Assembly (NCBI GenBank): GCA_025345505.1
Contig: JANVCC010000073.1
Coordinates: 6,257,547 to 6,321,546 of the forward strand
Direction of reading: 5' to 3'
DNA length: 64,000 bases
DNA from: Todiramphus chloris collaris
Lineage: Eukaryota > Chordata > Aves > Coraciiformes > Alcedinidae
Shown here: positions 36,055 to 49,788 of the stretch, piece after piece
Layout of the letters: every line of letters begins with the position of its first letter
Position numbering within the stretch: the first letter of the stretch is position 1
Position numbers and translations under genes: made by a program
The notes under the pieces: generated by a model
What the model saw: only the letters and a program-made list of their open reading frames with translations
Databases searched by the model: none
Told to the model about the DNA's origin: nothing

Positions 36055-36293
36055 TTAACACTCGTGCGGAGAGAAAGTTACATTTCCCACATTTCTTAAA
36101 TTAACTTCATGAACTTTTACCCTCTTGTTGAGCATTTTCGAGTTGAGATCAGCTCTTATAGGCACTTCTCTAATTTCCTTGTCATTGAGCTGAACCTTTG
36201 ATTGAGGATGACAACTCTTCCAAGGACGATTTAAGACTGACACTTCCGGCCAGCAATCGCCAGTCACCCTTTCATATGCACTGGTCATGCATT
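36055..36293 (-). other. candidate coding exon or conserved element
   Basis: On the minus strand, CCCCACAGCTCTGCAG precedes a frame open to a stop at 36055. It reads TSAYERVTGDCWPEVSVLN and later KVQLNDKEIREVPIRADLNS. CpGs are retained (TGGCGATTG, GGCCGGAAG). The polypyrimidine tract is mediocre and no polyadenylation signal was found nearby. Unidentified; a conserved non-coding element is the main alternative. Confidence 0.15.
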
Positions 36294-39200
36294 CTGCAGA
36301 GCTGTGGGGTTTTGACTTAACCTCATTTCGCTGCTGACAATCTTTACAAAGAAATTATTTGCAGTTGCTACAACGTGTGATGGGTTTGAACTTAGGTCAG
36401 GGAGATTGAATTAAAGCAGAGGGCATCCTCCTGCTGAAACCATACCAACTTTTCCACATAAAGTGACTTACCCACACACACCAGGGGCCTGAATAATGTA
36501 TGAGGTGTCTTTTGTGATGGGGATTTTCTTCTCATGAGAATGGGTTATGCTTTACTGTCAAAAACACCTAAAGGTCACAGGCATCACAACCTGCGGCAAT
36601 TCATTTCAATCTATGAAAAATGCTTTACAGTCTCCCCCTGCTAAACTAATTTGTCAGCTTAAATTCAGCCGCTATTTTTCCAGCTCATCTACTCACTTCA
36701 TAGACTCTACGTGTTTTGTGCTGCATCTCATAACATTGTGCTACACAACCCGAGGTTCATTTGTATACTGTTAGATGGTGAATAGAAAGGTTAGATGGCT
36801 ACAAAGATGCATTTTCTAAAGGCTTGCGTTTAATGTGCTGCTCCACTGGTACCACATAGACACAGAGACACATCATGCATCAGCAGCACTAGAGTAACGC
36901 TGCTTCTTTGGAAAGGGAAGTGTCTGTCATAAAAAGAAACAGCAAAACAAACCACATACTATTGCATAAATTAAGTATAAGGTTAGATCACTTCAATCTC
37001 AGTCTCAGCAGGAATGGAAGATGTCATTGTCCGTATCAGGAAAGGCAACAGAGACTGAACCTACAACCAAACACTGTCATCAGCACACCTCTGACACCAC
37101 AAATAACACAGTGAAAACCTCATTCAAGAGGGGGAAAGTCTCTGCACCACTGAACTTCAGAGCTGTTCACTACTTTGAGTTGATGATCATATTTTCAAGA
37201 GCACATCTCAACAGTCAAACTCCTACCAAGCAGTGCTGCATCTGAGGTTGCTTCCTCTGCCTCTTTGACCTGCAGACCATCTCTGTCATGCAACCACGTG
37301 AACAGAGCTGTAGGCTGTTCCTTCCAGAGCGCAGCTGCCCAACTACCCCAGCGCAGCCTGTGCCAGCCTCCTCCACTACCCCTCCTTGGCAAAAAGAAGA
37401 CGACACAGTAGTCCTGCGCAGAGCTCTGACACACGACCCTGGAGACCAGTGTCACTCGCTGCCTCTGTGAGGACACCTGGCTCTGCCTTCCCCTGCCACC
37501 AGCACAGAGGCCACAGAAACACTTGATCCTAAAGTACTTTAAACACACCTTTTTTCTGCATTACATCTTTCTATCTTGTTACAGCAAGCCATAGCTGTCC
37601 AACAGAGATGCCACCCTAATGTGCAGCCAAAGTTTCAGAAATAATCTAAGCCTTTTCTTAAAAGCCAACAACCCCCTCGCCCCAGCCCCAAGTACCACAC
37701 TTCCATAACAGACTATAAAGAAAATCAGACACTGGCTTCAGTAATTTCACTTTGTTAACAGCTATTGCAAGGTGCAGGGTAGCGTCTAAACAAACAACAC
37801 AACCATGATTGGATTTCTTCTTTAAAGTCACTATGAGGATTGTTTCTTTAAAACTCTTAATGCAACTCCCTAGAGCAGCAGAAAAAACAATGCTGAAATC
37901 TCAAGTGGTGCAGAGGGAGTGACTTTAAGAGGTAATAACATGGCTTATTAGAATAAGCTGTTTGCTGTTAGACCAAAATGACTCATTCCTTAGCACTGCC
38001 ACACACAAAGTGGTGCGGATTTCAGCTTCCTATCCCATGCAAAACCAAGCTTCTGAGTGTGAATATTTTGCCTTTAATTCCCAGCCTGCGAGGAAAAATG
38101 TCATTGTCAATGTGACTATGAAAAAAACCCAAAACAACAAAACCCACATGTGCTGCATTACTCAGATTTGTTCTCTTCGTGCATTCAAAATTAAACAAAC
38201 ATTTCTACGTTTCATTCCCGTTATCTCCAAGTCACAGGAGTGAAATCTGGATTCTTCTCTGGCTCCTCCATCAGCAATAGATGCACAGCTCTTTATTGTG
38301 CTCGCCTAACAATGAGAAACTTTACTGTTCCCAATGACGTGCAAACAAGAGAGGCCCCAGCGCCCAGTTTACCTGCCTGACAGTCTTTTCATTTTCCAGA
38401 ATGAACGTATATTGTATAATGTATATTTGTAACCAAGTTTTCTTACAAGAAAATTAGACAATGCAAAAATAGAAATTAGAATTAAGATAGTTTCCACCTC
38501 ATGCATATTGCAAATAAGCATTCCAAATTGTAAAGATCCCACTTAATCTAATTAAGTATTAAAAGGGATTGTTCCACTTTAACTTGGAAACTACAAACTC
38601 ACATTTTCTGTTTAGTCTTCTCTCTTGTGAATACCAGAAATACCACCTCACAAAGAACAGTACAAGCTCATTTGTAAAAGGCACAGTTTCTTACTGGTGT
38701 AAAAATAAATCTGACAAAGGAATCCATCTTTAAAAAAATATGTCACTAAAGGATTTATCACTTTGCTTCGGTTTTGGGGGTTTTTTTACCCCACAAGTAG
38801 CACGGATTTCTCTTTCTCAAGGTTCCTTTCTAGTATTCCATGTAATTAAAGTCTGGGGATTGGGTTGTAGGGTTTTTCTTTTAGAAAACTAAAGCAGTTT
38901 CATGTAGTAACGTCAGCCCTGGGTGCAGACAAGAATTAATAAAACCTCAAATCCTGCATTTTAATGGGAATCACGTAAGGTTGGTCCCATCTTAGGTGGG
39001 ACTTCTCAGCATTGCAGACAGAATGCACACTGACTTCTCCTGTCAATTTACCTAAGGAAGTTTCTTTCCTCTGTCCACCAGGAAAGGTCTGTCTTGATCA
39101 CCTGGCAAAGCAAGACAGCTCTGCCTGCCCAGGAAAGAATTTGCAGACAAGTTTTCAGGTTCCTCTCTCACTGACAGCTGAGGAGTGTTTTACCTGTCGT

Positions 39201-42200
39201 TATGTAAAACGTTTAACACATGTTTCCATGCTTCTTACAAATGCAGATCTACATATACAGACTAAATTAACATAGTCTATAATAAGCCTCACTAATCCAC
39301 CAGCTAAGAACAGATTGACATTTAAAACTGTCAAAAAAAGTCAATGCCTGAAAAGGATTTATCTGCAAAGCCCAAACCTTTTCAGTTGCTCAGGATCCTA
39401 ATAAAAGGCTATAAAAAGGAAACAAAGACTTAGGAAACCTTGACTCAACTGAAGTCAATAACATAATTACAAACCCCTCAGAGAAGCCAGGGTTTCACTG
39501 CAGGTACTCGGGGCTGTGCCCCATGCTAGCATAAACAAGGAGTTCACAGTTCTCCCTTCTCATTGCTTGTTTTCCTGTCTCATAGTAGCATAAGCCACAT
39601 GCCTACACTTAGACATCTAGTCTTACTGACTTCCAGGGGCCACTCCCCTGTTCAACTACAGCAGGCGTGTATGTATTTTGCTCGCTTGAGGACTGCTGTC
39701 CCTTCAAGGCACGCATCTCACCATGCATTCATGCAATGTCCCACCGAGACTGCCAAAGTCCCCCCGGGGCCAATAACTAATCACACGTGTAAGAAATACC
39801 AATGTAGTTTCCCCTCCCTGTAAAGATCTTCAGTGTGAGGACTGCCTTGGAACTGTGCGTGCATCATATCTTGGCCCAGGCCACTACACGATGCTACAAT
39901 ATAAATAATTTTAAAATCCAGGCTGAGCTAATTAGACTGCATCCTGGGGGCAGGACTTAGAATGTCAGTACTCCCAGCAGTTAGAGCCAACCTTATGTGA
40001 TCCAAGAACACCCCTGATTTCTCAACACTTCTCATACATCTAGGGTTTCTCCACCCCCCTCATACCCCCCCTCAGATTCATTCCTGAAAAGTACTTCTCT
40101 CCATACACAGACTGCACATTAGAACTGACTTAGAGAAGTGTGATTTCCCAGTTAACCCCACAGCACTGAAAGGAGCTTTCACTATTATTTTCTGAAGTAC
40201 GCAGCTGAGGTCATTGGTACTACTATGCTACATACAGCCTTAGATTAATGTCTTTTCTACTTTTCCACTGATGAAGGAGTTGTCAAATAAACGTGGCCTT
40301 TAGCTAGCTGTCAGGGAAAAATAAAGCCTCCTGTGGCATTCAGGAAAAATAGCACAGAGCAGAAAGTAGGATTTTGTATCCCAAAGTGGATAAATCTATA
40401 TTAGCTGAAAGCTGACTTCCATTTGAAACAAAAAAAAAAGAAAATAGCAGTTCCCCACTGAAAACCTGCAATGTTTTGCAAACACATTGTTATTCACAGA
40501 AGGTCCCGCCACCCAGCAGTACAAACCTTAACATTTCTGCTCTCTGCGGATGCTTTACCACTCCCACACCCTCTGCAAAGCCACTGCATGGCCTCCAACA
40601 AAAAGCAGGAGATATTTTCATGCCGAGCAGGGCCCCTGAAGCTGCTACAAGGAACGATGGGCTCCATGCTCCCTTCCCCACTGCAAACAAAGCAGAAATG
40701 GCAGAATGGGCAGAGCCAGCTCCTCAGCAGCTGGAGCAGCTTCACTCCTCAGCAGGCACCACGAGGCCCAGGTGCCCACGACAATGCCCAAGAACACCCA
40801 AGGAGCCCAAGGCCCTGGTGCAGATACACTCAGGGCCGAGCAGTTCTATTTTTATATTTTATACCAAAGAGAAGCAGCGTAACTTGTATTCTGCTGCTCA
40901 GTGAAGTTTAGGAGAAGGCACAGTATGGAACTTGCAGAGGAGCTGTCAAAGAAAGAATGACGAAAGGGAGTGAAGGGGATGGTGGAGCACTCCCCCATGG
41001 GCACCCTGTTTCTTGATGCTTGAGGCCAGGGATCCAGCCACTGGAGAGCCATTTCTCTGGAAAATTTCCATAATCTGGACCCTCCAAGTATTGCTAACAT
41101 CTCCCTCTCCTTCCTCTGGAGATGAGAAGAGCAGGAGAGGCAGGGACTTTGTTCCTGCTACTGCAGCCTGACCCAGCCACACCAGAGATCCCTAACGCTG
41201 CAGAAACAGACTGTTCTCTGAGCAAAGCAGAACTGCGTGAGGAAGGGGAGGATGAGTTACAGACCCTCTGTGAGTGCCATCAGGAAGGACAGACTCAGAC
41301 ACTACCTACCAGTTCTCATAATACATAAAATTAGCTGAATATTATGTCAATTTGAAACATTTTTGCTATTATCCAACTTGCACCAACTACCCCTAATTCA
41401 AAAGCAATCCAGGTAACTGCAAATGAGGAAGCAACACTTCTTTGTAGTGCAAATTCCCCAGCTAATATAAAATTAGCAGGTGTTTTCATAATAGTAGTTA
41501 TTTCTTTATGTATACCACTACTTCATTGCTGGGGGACATTCGGAATCTATCTGCGCTTTTACCAGATGTCTGCAAAGTGGTAGCTACTCCTTGATCCACT
41601 CAAGTTCTTTAATGCCTCAGGATACATTCTGCATACATTTGGTAAGAGGCATTTATATGGGTTCTACAGTTTTATTCTGATCATCATCCTGCCTGTTGTC
41701 ATAAATAATAGGGTACTCTATAAGACACATGATTCTGGGTAACAGGACCAAGCAACTGGAAAAAATTCTCCCTAGAACAGGTTTTCAGATTCAGACAGAG
41801 ATATTGGTTAGACTGTATGTATTTGCAAACCTATTTCTTTAGGCAAAGATTAGAAAGGCAAGGAGAATCACAAAGTCAATTTTAACTGTGAATATGCACT
41901 TAAAAAGCACATTAAATTGTATCCTTGTCTGTGGCTCATGCATTTTTCCAGTGCCCTAGAACAAGCCCAACGAGACTGAAATCTGGATGAATTATTTCAG
42001 GACTTGAAGGAAGAATTTAGCTATTGGCAGATTTCAGTGAAGTTCTCATCTGCATTTGCACCACGCATGAGCAGGAGGGAGATGGACCGAAAGGATTGTA
42101 CCTTTAACTTTGTATCTTGAGCCTTGAGCAAAAATATATCCTAAACAGATTGCACAGATGTAACACTAAAGGCTTCTCCCCTGAACTCTGCTCATTTCAA

Positions 42201-42720
42201 ATGCAAAAAAGAAAAATCTTGAGAGCCTCAGTAAAAGCATTGCTATGATAAAGCAACGTGAGGAAAAAAATGCAAATGGATTGAAATCTCCCAGGTTTCC
42301 TAACCAATTGCCTGAGACAGAGACCAGTCAAGGTGGTTTTCGCTAATTTGAAAAAAAGATGCAGCTTTTGAGTAACACTGGGAAAGCCTGGCCACTTCGC
42401 CCCTTCCAGGCTCCAAAACTGAACCCAACATCTGCTGACAGCATCTAGCCTTGAGGTTGGGTAGCGTGCCCAGTCTACTAACCCTTGGGTGGCATGCCCA
42501 AAGGAGCTGGGACACAGGCAGCAAAGCCCTTTGAGTTCAAAGGTTATGGATTCAACAAAAGCTTCATTTCACTGAATGCCCCGCGAGGCAGCTGGCAGTT
42601 TTTTCTTACCTCCCTTAGAGAAAGAAAAGGGTTAAACATCCTCAAGAAACCCAGAGAAATGGCCCAAAATAGTTACTTGTGCGTGTAACTCATACATCAG
42701 CCTTTATTTTTATTTTCCAG
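36294..42720. other. unique sequence, some GC-rich stretches with chance ORFs
   Basis: GC-rich patches at about 37250-37500 and 40500-40830 produce overlapping ORFs on both strands (117, 146 and 142 codons) with no recognised family. Around 38500-38560 the sequence carries octamer-like and paired TAAT sites. No transposon was recognised. Confidence 0.4.
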
Positions 42721-42745
42721 ACTGCTCAGGAGGCCGGGAACAGAG
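42721..42745 (+). other. candidate 25-base micro-exon
   Basis: CCTTTATTTTTATTTTCCAG at 42701-42720 is a textbook acceptor tract, and CAGAG|GTGAGTATATT is a strong donor, enclosing only 25 bases. If entered with two bases already used, it completes one codon and adds LLRRPGTE, leaving in phase 0. All three frames are open, so there is no coding test. The splice sites are the evidence. Confidence 0.22.
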
Positions 42746-45728
42746 GTGAGTATATTGAGAGGCCGTCCCTTTGTGCAGCTGTGTGTTCAAATTGATGGGA
42801 CAGGCCTCAAAATGACAGATGGATGCCTGTAGCTCCTTGATACAGTCACTGAATGAATAATAAATAAAATAGCAATGCAGTGGCATTTAAAGGGCCTCGG
42901 ACTCTAACACCTGCCAGATGAACAGGCTACCCAGCTTCAGACATTTCCCAACAGGAGGCTTTAAAATTCTCAAGGCCTTGTTTTACCATTAGGACTGGGC
43001 AGAAATTGATGAAGCAGAATCTCAGTTTCTGCTGTTGAGAAATGGTTCTCTTTTTTTGCAAGAATATCCTCACCAGGAAATGGTACCTCTCTGGCTATAA
43101 CTGACCCAGAATACACGTAAATGTCTTAGACTTGTGCGATAACGAAAAGCAGCAAAGACAAGCCACAGCAGCTTCACCAAAAGCCTATTTCGCTGCAACC
43201 AGTGGAAGAATTTAAATTAGATCCTTAATACATACATGTATTATCAGAGCTGCTTTTCTTCCACATGGTGTAGGAGGATGAAGCAATGACCATAAATACA
43301 GGCATTAAATGGGCTCCTTTCTATTACTAGAGGGACAAAATTATATCAGCAAGTTGGGTCTATTTAATATACATCATACTGCCTGTAATAAAGCCTGGTA
43401 AATCCTAGCCAAATATGAACTCATTGTTCTCCTCGACTTGCCATCCCCTTAATATCAGAGCAAATAACCTCTCAAAGAACCTGCAGCTGCTACACCGGAG
43501 GTGGTTCATAAAAACTCACAGCAACCTCCAATTGTAAACACAAATATGTCACTTAGTTTTGCTACAGATTTACTTCACTCCCCTATCGCAGACATTTGCC
43601 ATGATGACAAATGCCACTGCCTGATAGCAAAGTCAGGGCACCTAACAAAATGCAGATGTGATTTCATTTAAAAAACCAAAACAAACCATATCAATGCTTG
43701 ATTTCTTTTGAAGATGTTTAAATGAAACTTTAGAAATGAGATTTTATTTAATCTACATTACTTTCATCACTAAATTGCTGCTAGCTAGACTTGAGGTAAT
43801 AGCTGTGATACACCACGATGTTCATACTGCTCCAGTTAAATGCAGATATTTTTATAAGAATTGAGTGGTACCTTGCAAACCAGGCAAGGTCCACGAGAGA
43901 GAACAGGACATACCAGCTGCTCCTCCTATTTGGATTACTCTCCTATCCCTAAATTTTGCACGTCAGGAGAAGGTTACTCTGAAGTATCCCACTGCTCCCT
44001 ACAGGAGGCAGCTGGTCCCACTGGGGACACCTCCCCACACAGCCAGCAGGTATCTGCACCTCAGGGATGAGGACAGGTTCATGAAGAAATCACAGGATGT
44101 AAATCACAGGAATCTGTCAGCCCTAATGGGTAACTGACAGGAGCTGAGCCTGGTCTTATTCTCAGCAAAGTCAATTAAACAATTATTTTTGCCTTCCAAG
44201 GGAAGAGTGGGTGCAGAAGTCTACTTGGACAAGTCTGTCCCAGTGAATAGATGGTGTATTTGCAATACAGGGAAAGATGTCATGTTTCCTTCACCAAAGC
44301 TGCTCACAACAGGCATTTCCACCACCACCCACCACAATCATACTGGACAGAGTATCTCTTCAAGATCCCCTTATATTCTACTAGAAATAACTCAGTTGCT
44401 TATCCAAAAGGTAAAAGGTTATTGAGGCTACAGAGCACTGCACCTCTTCCAGAAACTCCCAACAGCTTGTCTCAGCTCCACTCAAAACCCTTCCACCAGT
44501 CCCCTTTCTATAAAACCAATAAAACTGCCTGTCCTGGCAATATTTAGCAAAATGTTTCCTCGATATTGCATCTTGAATGAGATTAAACTATACAACTGTT
44601 TAGATAACAGAGAGTCCTGGCAGTGACTTACTGCCTTATTGGGCCATCTGCCATGAGTTACTGTGGTCTCAAATGGGATTGAGGATTTCTGCAGCAGCTT
44701 CCAGCACCAGAAACCTGAGCAAACACCATTAAACATAAAAAAAGGAAATCATCATCTCCAGTAGAAATTCTTAGGAAAGATCCAGCACTGAAGGAGACCT
44801 CCATGTGCCTTTCTGGCTTCTCTCCTCGGAAAATTTCCCCATGCTTCACCTTTAACGTCTAACTATTTAACAGAAATAAATCAAATAACTCTTTAACTAA
44901 CAAGTTATCTTTTTTAATCCAGACTAACAGATCAAAAGAAGATGACAAATGTGCAGAAACCCCAGAGAAAACTCAGACATCCATACTTATCCCAGTCCCG
45001 GGGACCAGCAGGCCAGTCCAGAAGTCTCCACACAGTGAGGGTCTCTGAAGCAGGCAGAGACCAGCAGCCCCAAAGCAGCACATGCAGTGGGAAGCCAGCA
45101 GCCATCCCAGCCCTGACACAGCTCCTGGGCAGCAGCCAAGACCTGTCTGGACATGGGATGGAGATCCCTGTACCAGCCACACTCGTAGAGCCCCACTGGG
45201 CTCTCCCAACCCCTTCAAATTCACATTCAGAGGTGATCTAAATAATCAGACTTGGAGACAGGTGTACCTAAAACTGGACTGTACTTTTGATGTATGTTTT
45301 GCACACTAATTTAATAATTGTCTTGCAAGTTTCGTATGATTTGCTTCATTTAACACAAAATCTGCCCTTAAGGAATTAAAGCCCCTATAACCAAAATTGT
45401 GCAGTGGCATCTTGGGAAGCGTTGCAAAAAATTGTACTGACAGCTTTTTCAAAGGTCACTATACATGACACCAAAAACTCTGCTGGGGTAGAGTGTTTGC
45501 TGCTTGTTTCGCTGCTAAATTAATGATCATCTCCTGGCTTGCTTCAGGGATAGAACGTCACAAAGACCACACAGGCTTTTGACTACTGGGGGGATGTAAC
45601 ACACATCAGTAGTAGCCCAACACACACTCAGACCTACCCATCCCAGCCCTGTCTCCAGATCGACAGCAGCAAGTCCCTAGCTGGGAGTGTGGATTGGTGA
45701 CAAGCGATCTCAGTGGAGGGCCCTTAAA
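42746..45728. other. unique sequence with a GC-rich patch
   Basis: A GC-rich patch at about 44985-45210 yields overlapping ORFs of 69-99 codons on both strands, a sign of composition and not genes. No repeat family was recognised. Confidence 0.4.
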
Positions 45729-45818
45729 TCAAGTCACTTTGCACCATGCTCTGAGCACATCCCAAAGCTGGTTCACCTCAGGGCATGCAGAAAGCTCATC
45801 CATCTGCTCAGACTTCTG
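45729..45818 (-). other. candidate terminal coding exon (unidentified)
   Basis: On the minus strand, TGTCCCCTAACCTTCCCTCAG is a strong acceptor tract. The next 90 bases are open in phase 0 and read QKSEQMDELSACPEVNQL, then WDVLRAWCKVT and a TGA. The phase fits directly after the candidate exon at 49789-49920 on the same strand. No AATAAA was seen on the minus strand within the following few hundred bases. The longer open frame reaching back to 46094 includes AT-rich sequence upstream of the acceptor. No family was recognised. Confidence 0.2.
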
Positions 45819-46724
45819 CTGAGGGAAGGTTAGGGGACATAGATATCTGTTTACAGGAGAACGTTGGTTTGGCTGGACTTGAGTTACTCTTAAAGGCACA
45901 AAACTAAGTGTAATATATTTTGTATTTAATAGAGTTGTTTCCAAAATTAAAACAAAAAACAATTCACCTTGAATATGAACCCTGGAGTCTAGCAAATTTA
46001 AGCCTATTGAAAAGAGACTCAGTTTTCTGCATGCTACAAAATAAGTAATACACTTAGAGTTCTCTACTGATACTGATTTCAGTGATGCACTCATTTCTCT
46101 GGATCCAAATGCCTAAAAAGTTTTTCAAATCAGATCCTTTCACTCAGGTTATATACTTGAGGATTTTGAATTCAACTATCAGATAGCAGAAGCAGAATTT
46201 TTACATGAAATCACAGAAATTATCTGTAGTATAACAGTTTTAATTTAAATATTAAAAAAAATAATCCTAAAAGATAAAGTGTTTAATCACTCTACAATTT
46301 TACTTTTTTTTTAATTCAGAATTAAGTAGAGCCATCTGTCATTTCAGGTGGACCCAGGACTTCAATGGATTGTACTGAACGGCTCCTGCTGTATCATGTT
46401 TTCCACAGAAAAGTAAAGTCTGTTACATTTAACCTACAGATATTTAGTCTTTATCCCTTGGAATGCACCGTCATCATTACTCACTGTATTATCCATGCCA
46501 GGAAGCTTTATTACTATACAAATACGTGTCTCAATACAGTTGCTGTCACCAAACAGGCTTCACAAATACCCTGGTTTCTTCTGGCAGCCATGCAAAGCAG
46601 TCAGGATTAATGGTGTTTTCACACTATGACCCACTGGCCACTGAAGGAACCAGTCAGAACTTCTACCTCAGCCTGCTAGAGTCTTCAGAAAAGGATTATT
46701 GTCTTTCAGCAACAAAGTAAACGT
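45819..46724. other. unique AT-rich sequence
   Basis: No recognisable repeat or exon signal beyond the open frame noted for the candidate at 45729-45818. Confidence 0.4.
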
Positions 46725-46875
46725 GCATTCAGGATTGCTGGGTTTAACTCCCAGCTATAGTCAAGGCTTTGCAGGTCATAGTTCCCAAAACGCTAAAAAA
46801 CCCCTGCATTTTATTTCACCTTCCTTAAAACAGGAGCAGTATCTTTCTCTACTACAGTCCTTCTACAATAAGCTC
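46725..46875 (+). mobile_element. MIR-type SINE fragment, ancient
   Basis: GGATTGCTGGGTTTAACTCC then CAGCTATAGTCAAGGCTTTG and CAGGTCATAG follow the MIR B-box and core order (GGGTTCAAATCCCAGCTCTGCC, then GGCAAGTCA). A CACCTTCCTTAAAACAGGAG segment stands in place of CCCATCTGTAAAATGGGG. Diverged, with both ends uncertain. Confidence 0.6.
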
Positions 46876-49788
46876 ATTGGCTTTCTAACTTACTTTAACT
46901 AGAATTGTGAAGATTTTCAAGTCTCCCTATACCAAAATTCAAGACTGAAAATATTCAAATTCCTAATCAAACTGAGACGATTAAAATTCATTGTAGGACA
47001 AAAATGTTTTGACAATATAGAAATACCTAATACTTGTTTGGGGTTTTTTTTAACAAGAACATCAATGTAACGTAAAAAAGTAGGTGTTTCTAATTTTCAC
47101 ATCAGAACTGTTTAAGGAAATTGGCATAGTTCCATGAAATCTGTAATTAAGTGGAGAAACAGTTGGATATAAAAATTTTGAAGCACATCTGTGCACAAGA
47201 GTGAGGTAACTGCGTACCAGTTACATTCAGATGCTACTTCAGCTGAAGCTGCTCTTAAAGAAATGTAGTTGGATGGTTTGTTTTGAAGCCATTCAATAGT
47301 AGAGCTTCAAAGAGATCAGTTTCAGATCAAAACCAACCCAAAATTATAAATTGAAAATCATATCAGAAAAATCTGCAACATTTAGCAGAACGTATGCTTT
47401 TGAAGAGGAGGAAAATGCTTACTTTTGCAGAAACAATATTTTTGCAGAAGTGGCATTTTCTTTCAGAAGAATTTCTCAGAAGAAGGGTCACAGCCAACGC
47501 TCCCTTCCTGACATCCAGCCGATGATGCTTCTGTAGCTGCAAAAAGTATTAAAACTGTGACTCCCAGGGACTAGCAAAGGTACTGCATCTTACTCTCATT
47601 ACAAAAGTCAAAATATAGAATAAGAAAAGGTGGTTTTAAATTCATAGCCACTTTAAAGGTCACAGAAACTATTACACTATTACAAGAGTAGCTAATTATA
47701 TTATTTATGGAAAGCATTTGTTCTGGGAACGGATATTAGACATAACTACAATTGGATGTGTCTGTGACAAATCTAAAAGTTAAACAAAGCTCCCCTGAAG
47801 TCAAAGCCAAGGCTTTTTTTTTTTTTACCATAAAACCACTCTGTACATGCTGTCCTGGCAGAAAACCTCCTTTCCATTATGAATTACCCTGTGACCTGCT
47901 ACTGGTAATGCTAATAGCTCTCAGCATCGTGCCTACAGCTGAGCAACTAGTCAATGCTGAGACTGCAGCTGAGTTGGTGGCCAGTGACAAATTCAGACTG
48001 TGTATACAGAGGAGCTCCAACAAATAATTATATAGCTTCATTTGAACTAATCTGAGGGATGAAACAACCCCAAAGGACCATGTTAGAAGCAACAGAGAGA
48101 AAAATACCATCTTAGTTCAGGGTTAGTAAGGAATTTGTAGCTTTTGTGTCCTGCAAAGTCTCATGTGTCCATAGTTCCAGAAGTGGATTACACAGATTCT
48201 ATGGTGGTTGATGGGAAAAGCCATTGTAATTTCAGGTGTCTTATGATTTCTGAGCACTTCTAATTGTTGATATTCATGAAATAGAGGAGTGCCCAATTAT
48301 ATAAGCAATATGACACAAAGTTCTCATTACCTCTGGTTTGGTCACCAAAGCATTCAGGATCTTTGGCAGTGGATGCAGAAATTTAAATAAAAATGTCACG
48401 GCTTATGGCAGAAAAGCATCTTCTGCTAGATTTCCTCTCTTTACATAATTTAACTTCAAAGCATTTTAAAGGCCAAGCTTGTCAGAAGAGGTTGATTTTA
48501 AAGGTTGAGGGGGGAGAGGTTGATTTTGCAACAAAAAAAAAAATCACAGCTATAATTAGGTATTACGCTAAGCCCATTCTTGCTCACGCTGACTAATAAT
48601 AAGTCATTACTGATTGTTGGAGGACAGAGTACTCCAAAGGGATCTAATGAAGACTCAACTCTATGTAACGGGGGAGATAAGACTACATTAAGCAGCCCAG
48701 AAAATTAGAGAAAACTCAGAAAAAGAATCTCCATAGAAGGTCAAGTGTAAGAGTAACATGCCTCAAGCTAGTTAGGCCATAAGCATTGTTTTCTCTTCCT
48801 TGCAGCATGTGTGGTCATTCTGCGCTGGGCAGAAGGAACACACTTTAAAAGAAAAACAACAACAAAAAGTATTCTTTAGCTTAATCAGCAACTGAGGAAG
48901 TAAAGTTATGGCAACTCTGGCCGCCAGTGCACTTTCCACTCAGCCTGAAGCTCTGCCTCAAAGAAGGAAAAGTCACCAACAATTGCTCTTCAGATCATCT
49001 CCTGCAAGAGGAAGAAGGCCCTGAGCAGATGCCACTTCCCTCCACTTGCAGCCAGGCTCATGTCATTCTTTAACCAATCTTCAGCTCTCCCCAGTAAAAT
49101 CCAGATTTCTAAGGGAGCCTGGCAAATCCTGGTCACCCTAAAAAAACCTCATGTGTAGCCTGAGGGGAAAAAAAACATGTTTGCAATGTGTTAATCACTC
49201 TGCCATAACCTTTGCTGTGTCCTGCTCCCTTTGAGCCTCCCTGGTGAATGCTAGGGGAGAAACTTTTCTGCCTGGGAGACAGACGGACTTTGGCTGTCCT
49301 GCTGGCAAGAGATGTCGCTTTGATAGACGCAGCGTTAACCTAGCCTTGGATGCAGAGCCAGGTACAAAGAATCCAGGATCCCAACGTCTGGTTTTCTCCC
49401 CAGTCTCCATTTCAACACATATAACTGTAGAGCAGAAAAGCTGGCAAACGGGGCCAGCTCGTAACACGCTTTCTTTACATTAATGAGATCCGTGTCACCT
49501 ACCGCCTTCTCCCCTATCACACACACATCTTCATTGTTTCCATTCTGAGCCAAAACAGTTGAAGCCTGAGCATGTTGCTTAGCAATACAGGAATGGAATA
49601 AGGTATGCTGAAAGTCTTCCTCCTCTGCTAGATGTCCTGTAGCGGCCATTGCTAGAGAAAAATGGACTTTTCTATTATCTCCCTATTGTTTCCATAGCAG
49701 TTTCTCCCCTGTTCCCATGGCATTTGCTTTAGCTTCCCCCCTCACCCCAATATTCTAACATTAACCTTTCCTTAGACACTGCACCTAC
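46876..49788. other. unique AT-rich sequence
   Basis: No repeat was recognised. Near 49335-49649 the minus strand is open for 104 codons after TCCATTTTTCTCTAG. In the frame that would follow the exon at 49789-49920, however, this segment stops after QWPLQDI, so it is either an alternative last exon or unrelated. Confidence 0.4.

Noticed and set aside
40471-40911. Two overlapping plus-strand ORFs of 146 and 142 codons
   Set aside because: Both frames and the reverse strand are open at once in a GC-rich patch, a composition effect. No similarity recognised.
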